From positions 1 to 64,000 of the forward strand of contig JASGUQ010000020.1 in assembly GCA_030057655.1 (NCBI GenBank): a stretch of 64,000 nucleotides of DNA. Reading direction: 5' to 3'. Shown one piece after another: positions 45,402-53,338 of the stretch; position 1 is the stretch's first letter; every line of letters starts with the position of its first letter. The translations under genes were made by a program, and so were the position numbers. The notes beneath the pieces were generated by a model that did not search any database, had not been told where the DNA came from, and saw nothing but the letters and a program-made list of their open reading frames with translations. The DNA is from Bacillota bacterium (lineage in GTDB: Bacteria > Bacillota > Clostridia > Christensenellales > Aristaeellaceae).

Positions 45402-45471
45402 GTTATTTTCTATGTTACACTCAGTTTTGGAAAATGACGCGGCAAAAATCGTGAATTGCTTTGAAAAATCC

Positions 45472-45500
45472 TTGACCTTTATGTTCATATTATGTTAAAT
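45472..45500 (+). promoter_or_regulatory. Promoter of rplU-prp-rpmA
   Basis: TTGACC (45472-45477), 17-base spacer, TTAAAT (45495-45500). Confidence 0.65.
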
Positions 45501-45506
45501 TAACAC

Positions 45507-45597
45507 TTGGCCGCTTGGGTGAGGCTTTAAAATGCTTTTGCTGCCTCTGGATTGAAAGACATCCATGAACCCGGCGAGTAATTTATTGGAGGTGCTG
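45507..45597 (+). promoter_or_regulatory. L21 leader (ribosomal protein autoregulatory RNA)
   Basis: The leader contains CTTGGCCGCTTGGGTGAGGC and later ATGAACCCGGCGAGTAA, which match my recollection of the L21 leader found before rplU in Firmicutes, thought to bind L21 and repress the operon. Boundaries are set by the predicted transcription start and the rplU ribosome site. Confidence 0.65.
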
Positions 45598-45601
45598 CAA
45601 G

Positions 45602-45907
45602 GTGTACGCAATCATTGCGACTGGCGGCAAACAGTATCGCGTGTCCGAAGGGGACACCATCTATGTCGAGAAACTCGACGCTCAGGAGAACAGTGAGGTC
45701 AATTTCCCTGTCCTGATGCTTTCCGGTGAGGAAATCGTTATGGGAACGCCGGAGGTTCAGGGCGCCAGCGTGACCGGAAAAGTGATCCGCCACGGCAAAG
45801 GGGCCAAGATCATTGTTTACAAGTACAAGAGCAAGAAAAACTACCGCCGCAAACAGGGCCATCGTCAGCCGTTCACACAGGTGGAGATCACCGCGATCAA
45901 AGGCTGA
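45602..45907 (+). CDS. rplU: 50S ribosomal protein bL21
   Basis: This 101-residue protein of the large subunit starts with GTG at 45602 behind [21 protein letters not shown] at the start and the basic [17 protein letters not shown] near the end are hallmarks. It leads the conserved rplU-prp-rpmA operon. Confidence 0.97.
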   Translation: MYAIIATGGKQYRVSEGDTIYVEKLDAQENSEVNFPVLMLSGEEIVMGTPEVQGASVTGKVIRHGKGAKIIVYKYKSKKNYRRKQGHRQPFTQVEITAIKG

Positions 45908-45908
45908 G

Positions 45909-46223
45909 ATGACCGTTATCCGCATGCTTGAGCAGCATGGCACTCTCACAGGATTTGAAGTCAAAGGCCATGCCGGTGCGGGCACAGAGGGCAACGATCT
46001 GGTTTGCGCGGCAATCTCCTTCCTCGCTACAACCTGCGCGAATGCGCTTGAGGAAGTCGCCGGGAAAAAGCCCTTGATCAAGCAAGGCGAAGCCTATCTG
46101 AAAGCGGAGCTTCCGCTCAAAGACATTTCAGTTCCCGCAACCGTTATCTTGAGGACTTTCTACCGGGGCGCGAAAGATTTGCTTGAAGCGCACCCAGAAC
46201 ATGTCAGCCTGATTGACAAATGA
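45909..46223 (+). CDS. prp: Ribosomal-processing cysteine protease Prp (YsxB)
   Basis: Prp removes the N-terminal extension of L27 in Firmicutes. It has 104 residues with the catalytic histidine in KGHAGAG and cysteine in DLVCAAIS. The next gene encodes L27 with the cleavable extension, a matching pair. The ATG at 45909 comes two bases after the rplU stop; the longer open frame inside rplU is rejected. Confidence 0.93.
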   Translation: MTVIRMLEQHGTLTGFEVKGHAGAGTEGNDLVCAAISFLATTCANALEEVAGKKPLIKQGEAYLKAELPLKDISVPATVILRTFYRGAKDLLEAHPEHVSLIDK

Positions 46224-46246
46224 TTTGAAAAATTGGAGGGATCCAC

Positions 46247-46543
46247 ATGTTAAAGCTTAATCTTCAGTTGTTCGCACACAAAAAAGGAATGGGATCTACG
46301 CGCAACGGCCGCGACAGCGAGAGCAAACGCCTTGGGCCCAAGCGCGCGGACGGACAATTCGTCCTCGCCGGCAACATCCTCGTCCGCCAGCGCGGCACCA
46401 AGATCCATCCCGGTACCAATGTCGGCATTGGCAAGGACGACACGCTGTTTGCCCTTAAGGACGGCTTGGTACGCTTTGAGCACATGGGCAAGCTTCGCAA
46501 GAAGGTCAGCATTTACCCTGTCGAGGAAGCGGTCGCTCAGTAA
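46247..46543 (+). CDS. rpmA: 50S ribosomal protein bL27 with Prp-cleavable N-terminus
   Basis: This 98-residue L27 lies near the peptidyl-transferase centre. It begins [16 protein letters not shown]: the stretch LNLQLFA just before HKKG is the Prp recognition/cleavage motif known from Staphylococcus (LNLQFFA). The mature protein would start at the histidine. The ATG follows TTGGAGGG; a strong terminator closes the operon. Confidence 0.96.
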   Translation: MLKLNLQLFAHKKGMGSTRNGRDSESKRLGPKRADGQFVLAGNILVRQRGTKIHPGTNVGIGKDDTLFALKDGLVRFEHMGKLRKKVSIYPVEEAVAQ

Positions 46544-46561
46544 TTGACAACTTTTTTCTGC

Positions 46562-46590
46562 ACGCCACCTGATTTCAGGTGGCTTTTTGT
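46562..46590 (+). terminator. Terminator after rpmA
   Basis: GCCACCTGA and TCAGGTGGC form a perfect nine-base stem followed by TTTTTGTT. Confidence 0.93.
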
Positions 46591-46626
46591 TATTATGAAG
46601 CATCACATTCAACATGATGAAACGTT

Positions 46627-46649
46627 TTACAATTATCAATAAATTGTAA
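46627..46649. repeat. Operator-like inverted repeat upstream of cdaA
   Basis: TTACAATT-ATCAATA-AATTGTAA is a perfect eight-base inverted repeat with a seven-base centre, about 40 bases before the cdaA -10 box. Confidence 0.5.
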
Positions 46650-46690
46650 CAAAAATGTAAAATGGGCTACCTTTAAATCCTTTTATATTG

Positions 46691-46696
46691 TATAAT
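46691..46696 (+). promoter_or_regulatory. Probable -10 box of cdaA
   Basis: A consensus TATAAT lies 32 bases before the cdaA ATG. No good -35 box is found at 16-18 bases (TACCTT at 46668-46673), which would suit activator dependence. Confidence 0.4.
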
Positions 46697-46728
46697 AAGA
46701 TGTATTGAATCAGAAAGGAAGAAGGCCG

Positions 46729-47598
46729 ATGAAGCAACTCTCAGTCAGCATCGAGACCTTTTTCTGGAATATCACAAACCGCATTCAAATCAAAGACCTG
46801 CTGGACATTCTGATCATCGCCTTTTTGCTGTACAAGGTTTTTCAAATCACCCAGCAGACCCGGGCCGGGCAGGTTTTCAAGGGCTTTTTGCTGCTGATTT
46901 TGATCGGCTGGCTCGCCAATCTGTTTGGTTTTCAGGCGCTTAACTGGCTCATCGGCAACATCGTCAGCAACGGCGCGATCGCGCTGCTGATCCTGTTTCA
47001 GCCTGAATTGCGGAACGCATTGGAGCAATTTGGCCGAAAGACAAAGGTTGCGCACATCGGCTCCGACATGGATGAAGCCAGCCGGATCGTGTTTGAAGTG
47101 ACCCAGTGTGTGATCAGCCTGGCCAGACGCCGCGTCGGCGCTCTGATCGTGTTTGAGCAAAAATCCGGCTTAAAGGATTTTATCGACACAGGCACGACGA
47201 TTGATTCCAAGATATCAGGCCCTTTGATCGCCAATATTTTTGAACCCAATACGCCGCTGCACGATGGCGCTGTCATCATCAGGGATGACCGGATCGTCGC
47301 GGCGGGCTGCGTGCTGTCATTGAGCGCCAACAGCAGCCTTGGACGCGAACTGGGAACGCGGCACCGCGCCGGCCTTGGCGTGACAGAAGGCACCGACGCC
47401 ATCGTTTTGATCGTTTCCGAAGAAACCGGAATCATTTCAATGGCGCAGGCAGGCAAATTGACCCGCCACATGGACGCGGACAGCCTGACCAAGATCCTGT
47501 CCACCATGTACCAGCATGACAAAAAGTCGCTGAAGGACCTGCTGCTTGGTATTAAAAACAAAATTTTCGGAAAGGCAAAGCGCAGAGATGAGCAATGA
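46729..47598 (+). CDS. cdaA: Diadenylate cyclase CdaA
   Basis: This membrane enzyme makes c-di-AMP from two ATP. It has 289 residues: three N-terminal membrane helices (about residues 17-90) and a DAC domain with PLHDGAVIIRDDRI (DGA motif) and GTRHRAGLGVTE (RHR motif), both intact. The ATG at 46729 behind AAAGGAAG is preferred over the TTG at 46705. It overlaps cdaR by 11 bases. Confidence 0.95.
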   Translation: MKQLSVSIETFFWNITNRIQIKDLLDILIIAFLLYKVFQITQQTRAGQVFKGFLLLILIGWLANLFGFQALNWLIGNIVSNGAIALLILFQPELRNALEQFGRKTKVAHIGSDMDEASRIVFEVTQCVISLARRRVGALIVFEQKSGLKDFIDTGTTIDSKISGPLIANIFEPNTPLHDGAVIIRDDRIVAAGCVLSLSANSSLGRELGTRHRAGLGVTEGTDAIVLIVSEETGIISMAQAGKLTRHMDADSLTKILSTMYQHDKKSLKDLLLGIKNKIFGKAKRRDEQ

Positions 47599-48652
47599 GC
47601 AAATAAAGCCCACCGCTGCTTCTGCGGCTAAAACCTTGTTAATGCGCATTTTTGAAGCGATCAGGCACAACTGGAAGCTGAAGCTGCTTTCTCTTTTGAT
47701 CGCTGTGACCGTTTGGGGGGCTTTGATCAGCCAGGACCCAAGCCTGACCCGCGAGAAAACATTTGATAATGTTCCGGTTTCCATCACCGGCGCGGAGACC
47801 CTTCAGCGCAGCGGTTTGGTGGTTGTGGAAGGCCTTGAGCGCCTTGAACCAATCAGGATGCGCGTTGACGTGCCGCAAAAATCATATGATACCGTCAGCG
47901 CCTCCAACTACTCAGTCCGCGTTGATTTAAGCCGGATTACCTCGGTGGGGGAACAAAAAATCCCGATCTTGACGCTCTCCACAACAACCTACGGCAACGT
48001 CAGCTGGCTGTCAGCCAATGAAATTACAGTCAGGGTAGAGGAATACGTCACACGCCGCCGCATCCCCGTTAAAGCGGTGCAGACCGGTCAGGTTCCTGAG
48101 GGGTTTTATTCCACTTCACTCAATGTGGATCCGGCCAACGTCATTATTTCAGGCCCCAAAACCATGGTTGAACGAATTGAATCGGTTGTCGTTGCTGTTG
48201 ATATGTCCGCGGTCGCTTCCAACATCGGCGTGCAGTATACAGCAGTTCCTTTCCGGCTCATGGACAAAGAAGGAAACGAGATCAAAAGCAAACTGATTTC
48301 CGTGACCAGCGAAAATGTCCTGCTTGATACCATTTTGATCGAGCAGTCCGTTTATGCTACCAAAATCGCGGATGTCAACTTAACCGCTGTCACCAAAGGA
48401 AAGGTAAGGGAGGGATATCGGATTGCCGCTGTGACCTCTGATCCAAAACAGATTGAGATCGCGGGAAATCCGGAAGACATCAAGAACATTGATCTTCTTG
48501 ATTTGTTCTCCTTTCTTGATGTAAGCGATATGACAGAAACTGCGATCAGAGCGTTCCGGGTTGTGAAGCCTGACGGCGTTGTGTATATGAGCGACACAGC
48601 CGTGTATTTGACGGTCGAGATCGTTCCTGTTGATTCAACAACAGAGGAATAA
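47588..48652 (+). CDS. cdaR: CdaA regulator CdaR (YbbR-domain protein)
   Basis: This 354-residue protein has one N-terminal membrane helix (about residues 32-52) followed by an extracytoplasmic region with about three to four YbbR repeats, each with a YxV/VPV-type strand pattern (for example VPVSITGAE and RRIPVKAVQTGQVPEGF). CdaR binds and modulates CdaA. glmM, which commonly follows, is missing; an uncharacterised gene takes its place. Confidence 0.88.
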   Translation: MSNEQIKPTAASAAKTLLMRIFEAIRHNWKLKLLSLLIAVTVWGALISQDPSLTREKTFDNVPVSITGAETLQRSGLVVVEGLERLEPIRMRVDVPQKSYDTVSASNYSVRVDLSRITSVGEQKIPILTLSTTTYGNVSWLSANEITVRVEEYVTRRRIPVKAVQTGQVPEGFYSTSLNVDPANVIISGPKTMVERIESVVVAVDMSAVASNIGVQYTAVPFRLMDKEGNEIKSKLISVTSENVLLDTILIEQSVYATKIADVNLTAVTKGKVREGYRIAAVTSDPKQIEIAGNPEDIKNIDLLDLFSFLDVSDMTETAIRAFRVVKPDGVVYMSDTAVYLTVEIVPVDSTTEE

Positions 48653-49558
48653 ATGAGCCTTTTAGCTGATAATTTGTTTGCATTGCTGCTGGGATGGACG
48701 CGCAGCCTGTTTAACGGCCTCTGGAACCTGATCACCAACAACAGCTCCGGATTTGTTGGGTTCCTGCAGCGGTTCTGGCTGCCGCTTTTAATTATTCTGC
48801 TTTTTGCCGGCACTTTTTTCGACCTGCTCATCTGGCTGATCCGCTGGCGTCCGTATTATGTTTGGGGTTCGCGCTTAAGGAAACGCGCCAATCGCAAACG
48901 CCTGGAACGGACAAGCGACTACATGGACAGTTTGGACCATTCTCCTTTGGATCTGCCTGAGTATCGCACCCAGGATCAGTATGATGAATTGCCCAATCAA
49001 CCGGTGTATTTTGATTATCATCAGCCCGATCACCAGGAACCTTATGTACAACCGGTTCAAGAGGTTCAGGAAGATGAAGGCTTTTATTTTCAAAATCCGC
49101 AGATGGAGCCTGAGACACCTTTTGTGCCGGATCTGCCCTGGCAGCCTGCCATACAGAATTCCCCGCCTGTTTATGACGACATCAACCAAGTTGAGCCTGA
49201 CTTTTATGAAGCTGAACCCGCAGAGCAGGAAACACAATACAATGACGCCGTATTCATGCCTCCTGAAGCGACCAGCAGTTTAACTGCAGACACCGGAACA
49301 TTGCCGCGGTATGATGACGAGCCCAGCCAGAACACCTCTTCCAGGCGCAGAAGGACAGCGCGGCATCAGCGAAGCAACGTGTTTCAGTCGATTAAGGACA
49401 CTCTTTTTACAGCAGAGAACGAGCAAGACTTAATGGACGGCTTTCAACCGCCTGTCAGGCCGGAAGATGCTTTTCATAAGCCTTTTTACCCCCAGAACTA
49501 CAATTATAAAGATCAGTCGGTCAGCAGTGTTCCACCTGAAGATCCAAATCAGCCATGA
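48653..49558 (+). CDS. Unknown membrane protein with long acidic tyrosine/proline/glutamine-rich tail
   Basis: This 301-residue protein starts directly after the cdaR stop. It has one or two membrane segments in the first 70 residues (about 8-25 amphipathic, 40-63 hydrophobic: LPLLIILLFAGTFFDLLIWL), a basic stop-transfer patch (SRLRKRANRKRLER), and about 200 residues of low-complexity, disordered-looking sequence rich in Tyr, Pro, Gln, Asp and Glu, with a basic SRRRRTARHQR island. It resembles adaptor or envelope-assembly proteins with disordered cytoplasmic tails. I do not recognise a family. Confidence 0.65.
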   Translation: MSLLADNLFALLLGWTRSLFNGLWNLITNNSSGFVGFLQRFWLPLLIILLFAGTFFDLLIWLIRWRPYYVWGSRLRKRANRKRLERTSDYMDSLDHSPLDLPEYRTQDQYDELPNQPVYFDYHQPDHQEPYVQPVQEVQEDEGFYFQNPQMEPETPFVPDLPWQPAIQNSPPVYDDINQVEPDFYEAEPAEQETQYNDAVFMPPEATSSLTADTGTLPRYDDEPSQNTSSRRRRTARHQRSNVFQSIKDTLFTAENEQDLMDGFQPPVRPEDAFHKPFYPQNYNYKDQSVSSVPPEDPNQP

Positions 49559-50889
49559 GCGTGGATGTTTCTTGCCTGCCAGAAGATTTCCTGAAGAACA
49601 TCAAATCTCTGTTAAAGGACGAGTATCCTGAATTTATTTCAACATACGCCCAGCCTGCTTGTAGGGGCGCTCATTTTTCTGTCAGGCGCGGAGCGGTTCA
49701 GCCGCTTCATTGGGCAGAGTCCGTCATTCCCTGGGCTGAAAACGGCTGGCACCTTGAGGAAGGATCGCAGCCGGGCACAAGCCCCCTTCATTGGGCAGGC
49801 CGGTACTACATCCAGGAGCCAAGCGCCATGGCCGCTGTCAGCGCCTTGTCGGTTGAGCCTGGGGACAAGGTGCTTGACCTTTGCGCCGCGCCCGGCGGAA
49901 AATCAAGCCAGATTGCCAACAGTCTAAAAGGGCACGGCCTGTTAATCTCCAATGACCCATATCTTTCCCGGGCGCGCGAATTAAGCCGGAACCTGGAGAG
50001 GATGGGCGTTTCTAACTGCGTCGTCACCGCAAACCGGCCTGAACAGCTGTCCTCTGTTTTTCCTGGCTTCTTTGACAAGATCCTGGTTGACGCGCCCTGC
50101 TCGGGGGAAGGGATGTTCCGCAAAGAGCCCGAGGTGATTTCTCACTGGCACAAGGATTTGCCCAAGCAGAACGCGCTCAGGCAGCTTGAGATATTAAGAC
50201 AGGCGGCTTTGATGCTCAGGCCCGGCGGGAGCCTGCTTTACAGCACCTGCACCTTTAATCAAATTGAGAACGAAGGCGTTATTGACGGTTTTCTGAAAGC
50301 GCATCCTGATTTTTCGCTTCACCCCTTTTCGCTTCAGGGCCTCGCGCCGTCAAAAGACGGGATCATGCGCCTTTGGCCCCACAGGGTGAGGGGAGAAGGC
50401 CACTTTTTAGCTTTGTTAAAGCGCTCTTTAAACAACGCGGCTGTTCAGGCTGAAAGAGCTGTTTCGCGTTTTAACGCGCTCAGCGGCAAAGGGAAAATAC
50501 CTTCTGAGGTCAAGAAAATCCTTCAGGAATGGGTGCTTGAAAAGGTGGAAGCGGACGCGGTGTTTTCAGGCTCCTTTGTTAAACTGCCCGTTGATCTTCC
50601 AAATCTTGAGGGGCTGACTGTTTTGCGCCTTGGTTTGCAACTGTGCAGATTTATCGGGAAAACCCTGGTTCCGGATCACGCGCTCGCCTTGGCCTTAACA
50701 CCAAGTAAAATGATTTCTTTTGATGAATTTCATGCGGAGAAATACCGGGAAGGCCAGCCGATCAAAATTGACGATCATCTCAGCGGTTTTTGCGCCGCGG
50801 CGCTTGAAGGCTGGCCGATTGGCTGGGGGAAAGCTTCTAATGGAGTCTTAAAAAACCACTATCCAAAGGGCTTGAGAAAACCAGGATAA
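49555..50889 (+). CDS. RsmF/NOL1-type RNA (cytosine-5) methyltransferase
   Basis: This 444-residue enzyme uses SAM to methylate cytosine in rRNA or tRNA. It shows motif I LDLCAAPGGKSSQIA, motif IV DAPCSGEGMFRKEPE and motif VI YSTCTFNQIENEGVI, each with the expected cysteine, plus a C-terminal RNA-binding extension like that of RsmF. It overlaps the previous gene by four bases. The exact target nucleotide cannot be told. Confidence 0.9.
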   Translation: MSVDVSCLPEDFLKNIKSLLKDEYPEFISTYAQPACRGAHFSVRRGAVQPLHWAESVIPWAENGWHLEEGSQPGTSPLHWAGRYYIQEPSAMAAVSALSVEPGDKVLDLCAAPGGKSSQIANSLKGHGLLISNDPYLSRARELSRNLERMGVSNCVVTANRPEQLSSVFPGFFDKILVDAPCSGEGMFRKEPEVISHWHKDLPKQNALRQLEILRQAALMLRPGGSLLYSTCTFNQIENEGVIDGFLKAHPDFSLHPFSLQGLAPSKDGIMRLWPHRVRGEGHFLALLKRSLNNAAVQAERAVSRFNALSGKGKIPSEVKKILQEWVLEKVEADAVFSGSFVKLPVDLPNLEGLTVLRLGLQLCRFIGKTLVPDHALALALTPSKMISFDEFHAEKYREGQPIKIDDHLSGFCAAALEGWPIGWGKASNGVLKNHYPKGLRKPG

Positions 50890-50900
50890 ATGTGATTCTT

Positions 50901-51368
50901 TTAAAGCCTGATCCTTCTGAATTCGGGTTGTATCCTGCCATCGCTGAACAAATTCAAAAAGGCATACTGCCCATTTTTTAACGCGCCTGGATTGACGCAG
51001 TAAACGCTGTTTACAATTTCCAACCCTTGGTTATGGGTGTGGCCATACACCGCGATGCGCGCCTGCTGCTTGGAAGCATCCGAAGCCAAAAGACCCCTTG
51101 TTAGCTTTGCCCGGTGCAAATGACCGTGGGCCAGGTAGATTCTGTGCTCCCCAAAAACAATCAGCTCCCAATCCGGCGCTGAAGAACTGAAGTCGCAGTT
51201 GCCGCGAACACTGTAGTACGGCACCTCCGGAAAAATATGGTTGCTTGAAAACCCCGCATCGCCCGCGAACAAAACGGCGTCTGGCAAAGAGCCTCTGCGG
51301 ACTTCTTTTTCCATTTCATCGCGGTATTCAACATGCCCGTGCGAATCGCTGAACAGCAGCAGCTTCAT
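50901..51368 (-). CDS. MJ0936/YfcE-family metallophosphoesterase
   Basis: This 155-residue phosphodiesterase of the calcineurin-like fold has SDSHGH, AGDAG, GNCDFSS, AHGHLH and YGHTHNQGL, so all metal ligands are present. It overlaps the rph-rdgB gene by four bases on the minus strand, a familiar arrangement after rdgB. The physiological substrate is unknown. Confidence 0.88.
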   Translation of the reverse strand: MKLLLFSDSHGHVEYRDEMEKEVRRGSLPDAVLFAGDAGFSSNHIFPEVPYYSVRGNCDFSSSAPDWELIVFGEHRIYLAHGHLHRAKLTRGLLASDASKQQARIAVYGHTHNQGLEIVNSVYCVNPGALKNGQYAFLNLFSDGRIQPEFRRIRL

Positions 51369-52669
51369 GAAATGGCCTCCACAAGTTTGTTCATCGCTCT
51401 CGCCCGGTGGCTGACCGCGTTTTTTTCTGTTTCATTCATTTCAGCGAAGGTCTTGCCGCTGTCCGTTTCAAACAGCGGGTCATATCCGAAGCCGCCCGAA
51501 CCGCGCGGGGCATGGATGATGGTCCCCTCGCAAGTTCCAAGAAAGACTCTCGTCTTGCAGAAGGGGGAAGCCAGCGCCAAGGCGCTGACAAAGCGCGCGG
51601 AGCGGTTTAAATTTGATTCCATGTTTTTAAGCAGCAGGTCGTTGTTCGCTTTGTCATTCCCGTGATCTCCCGCATACCTTGCGCTGTGAACGCCCGGTTG
51701 GCCGTTTAAGGCGTCCACTTCAAGGCCCGAATCATCCGCCAGGGTCAAGTAGCCCGTTGCTTTTGAGACCGCTTCCGCTTTTAAAATGGCATTTCCTTCA
51801 AAGCTGTCCGCTGTTTCCTCAACTTCTCCTGTGAACCCCGCTTCACGCATGCCAATGACCTCGTAACGTTCTTTCAGCATCGTTTGGAGTTCTTTGATCT
51901 TGTGCTGATTTCCGCTGGCAATGACCAGTTTTTGTTTTTGACGGATGAAGCGGGCTTTTTCACCCAGCGCAGCTCTTTGCGCTGCCATTAACTGCCTCAC
52001 GCCTTCCTCGGCGAAATCCATCATCTTCAGCATCTGGCTTTTGGCAAAGGAACTGCCCTCGCCGGTACCCTGCACCTCGACAAAGCTGAACGTATCGTCC
52101 ATCACGAAGTTCATATCCGCGTCCGCCTGGCTGTCCTCCACATAGCAGAGGTCTAAAAGCGCCTCATTTTTTACAATGCCGCAGCTGACGGCAGCGATCT
52201 GCTTGTGGATGGGGGATTCTTTTAAATTGCCTTCCTCGATCAGCTTGCTGACAGCCAGGCACAAGGCGATAAATCCGCCTGTGATGGAAGCGGTCCTCGT
52301 GCCGCCGTCTGCCTCCAGCACATCACAATCAATCGTAATGGTCCTTTCTCCAAGGCGCGTCAAATCGACTGCCTGGCGCAGCGCGCGGCCGATCAGACGG
52401 CTGATCTCAACACCGCGGCCATCTTTTTTGATGCCGTCCCTGCTTTTCCTTCTCCCTGTGGAGGCGGGGAGCATAGCGTACTCAGCCGTCAGCCAGCCCT
52501 GCTGTTTACCCCTTAAAAATGGGGGAACACCCTCCTCAACGGAAGCGGTCACGATCACCCTCGTGCCGCCGGATGAAATCAGGCAGCTTCCGGCAGCGGT
52601 TGACACAAAATCCGGTATGATCTCAATTTTTCTTAATTGATCTGGTTTTCTTCCATCAAATCGTTCCAT
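51365..52669 (-). CDS. RNase PH fused to XTP/dITP pyrophosphatase (RdgB/HAM1)
   Basis: This is one 434-residue chain with two enzymes. Residues 1 to about 240 are RNase PH, a phosphate-dependent 3' exonuclease that trims tRNA ends (ERFDGRKPDQLRKI, GWLTAEYAMLPAST, EADGGTRTASITGG). Residues about 245-434 are RdgB, which removes dITP and XTP (VIASGNQHKIKELQTML, LADDSGLEVDAL, GSGGFGYDPLFE). Both halves look complete. The ATG at 52669 has AAAGG upstream; the TTG at 52690 is less likely. In many bacteria these are adjacent separate genes; fused forms exist in some Firmicutes. Confidence 0.93.
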   Translation of the reverse strand: MERFDGRKPDQLRKIEIIPDFVSTAAGSCLISSGGTRVIVTASVEEGVPPFLRGKQQGWLTAEYAMLPASTGRRKSRDGIKKDGRGVEISRLIGRALRQAVDLTRLGERTITIDCDVLEADGGTRTASITGGFIALCLAVSKLIEEGNLKESPIHKQIAAVSCGIVKNEALLDLCYVEDSQADADMNFVMDDTFSFVEVQGTGEGSSFAKSQMLKMMDFAEEGVRQLMAAQRAALGEKARFIRQKQKLVIASGNQHKIKELQTMLKERYEVIGMREAGFTGEVEETADSFEGNAILKAEAVSKATGYLTLADDSGLEVDALNGQPGVHSARYAGDHGNDKANNDLLLKNMESNLNRSARFVSALALASPFCKTRVFLGTCEGTIIHAPRGSGGFGYDPLFETDSGKTFAEMNETEKNAVSHRARAMNKLVEAIS

Positions 52670-52685
52670 AACGCAAGGCCTTTCT

Positions 52686-52718
52686 ACCAAAAAGCGTCCA
52701 AACAGCTTTGGACGCTTT
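52686..52718 (-). terminator. Terminator between yajC and rph-rdgB
   Basis: AAAGCGTCCAAA and TTTGGACGCTTT form a perfect 12-base stem with a four-base loop; on the minus strand TTTTTGG includes and follows its end. It ends only about 17 bases before the rph ATG. Confidence 0.75.
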
Positions 52719-52739
52719 AATCATTGACGATGACTCCAA

Positions 52740-53120
52740 TCAGGTGAGCAGTTCGCCCTCGTTTTCAACGGTCACTTCCTCAACGTTGCGCACGGCCCAG
52801 CGGGCAATGACCATCTCGGTGTCCTGTTTGCCAACGCTCAGCATCACGGTATCCTCACGCAGACCCTTGATGGTGCCGTAAATGCCGCCGATGGTGCAGA
52901 TGCGGTCGCCGGGCTTCAAGTTCGCGAGCATTTCCTTGACCTTCTTGTCCTTCTTGCGCTGAGGACGGATCATCAGGAAATAAAACACCGCGATAATCAG
53001 GATCATCGGCAGGAACATGGAGATCAAGCCGGCGGGGCTGGTGGGATCAACGGCGGCGTTGGGGTCTGCAGCGGCCGTTTCGGCGAGCGCGGTGGGGATG
53101 TTGAGCAACCAATCAAGCAT
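52740..53120 (-). CDS. yajC: Preprotein translocase subunit YajC
   Basis: YajC is a small accessory protein of the SecDF-YajC complex. This 126-residue protein has one membrane helix (about residues 32-52, LISMFLPMILIIAVFYFLMI) followed by the conserved RPQRKKDKKVKEML and a cytoplasmic barrel-like domain (LKPGDRICTIGGIYG). An alanine-rich extension precedes the helix. secD and secF are not in view on this strand. Confidence 0.93.
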   Translation of the reverse strand: MLDWLLNIPTALAETAAADPNAAVDPTSPAGLISMFLPMILIIAVFYFLMIRPQRKKDKKVKEMLANLKPGDRICTIGGIYGTIKGLREDTVMLSVGKQDTEMVIARWAVRNVEEVTVENEGELLT

Positions 53121-53159
53121 TTTGTCAGTTTTCCTTTCAATTCTCAGTTAAACATCGGT

Positions 53160-53188
53160 AGTATACCAACTAAATCATGAAATCGCAA
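53160..53188 (-). promoter_or_regulatory. Promoter of yajC
   Basis: On the minus strand TTGCGA (53188-53183), 17-base spacer, TATACT (53165-53160). Confidence 0.65.
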
Positions 53189-53287
53189 GTATTAACTTTA
53201 AAGGCTTGCGGATCTTCCAGCCAAGCGACAAAAAATACTGCGAATTTAATTCCTGATGTATTTTTGTCCTTTCATATTCATGTTTTC

Positions 53288-53316
53288 TTGCATAAACACA
53301 AGAATCATGGTACTTT
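53288..53316 (+). promoter_or_regulatory. Possible promoter of rbgA
   Basis: TTGCAT (53288-53293), 17-base spacer, TACTTT (53311-53316); the -10 is poor. Confidence 0.35.
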
Positions 53317-53338
53317 TTATCGGAAAGGAAGGTTTAAG

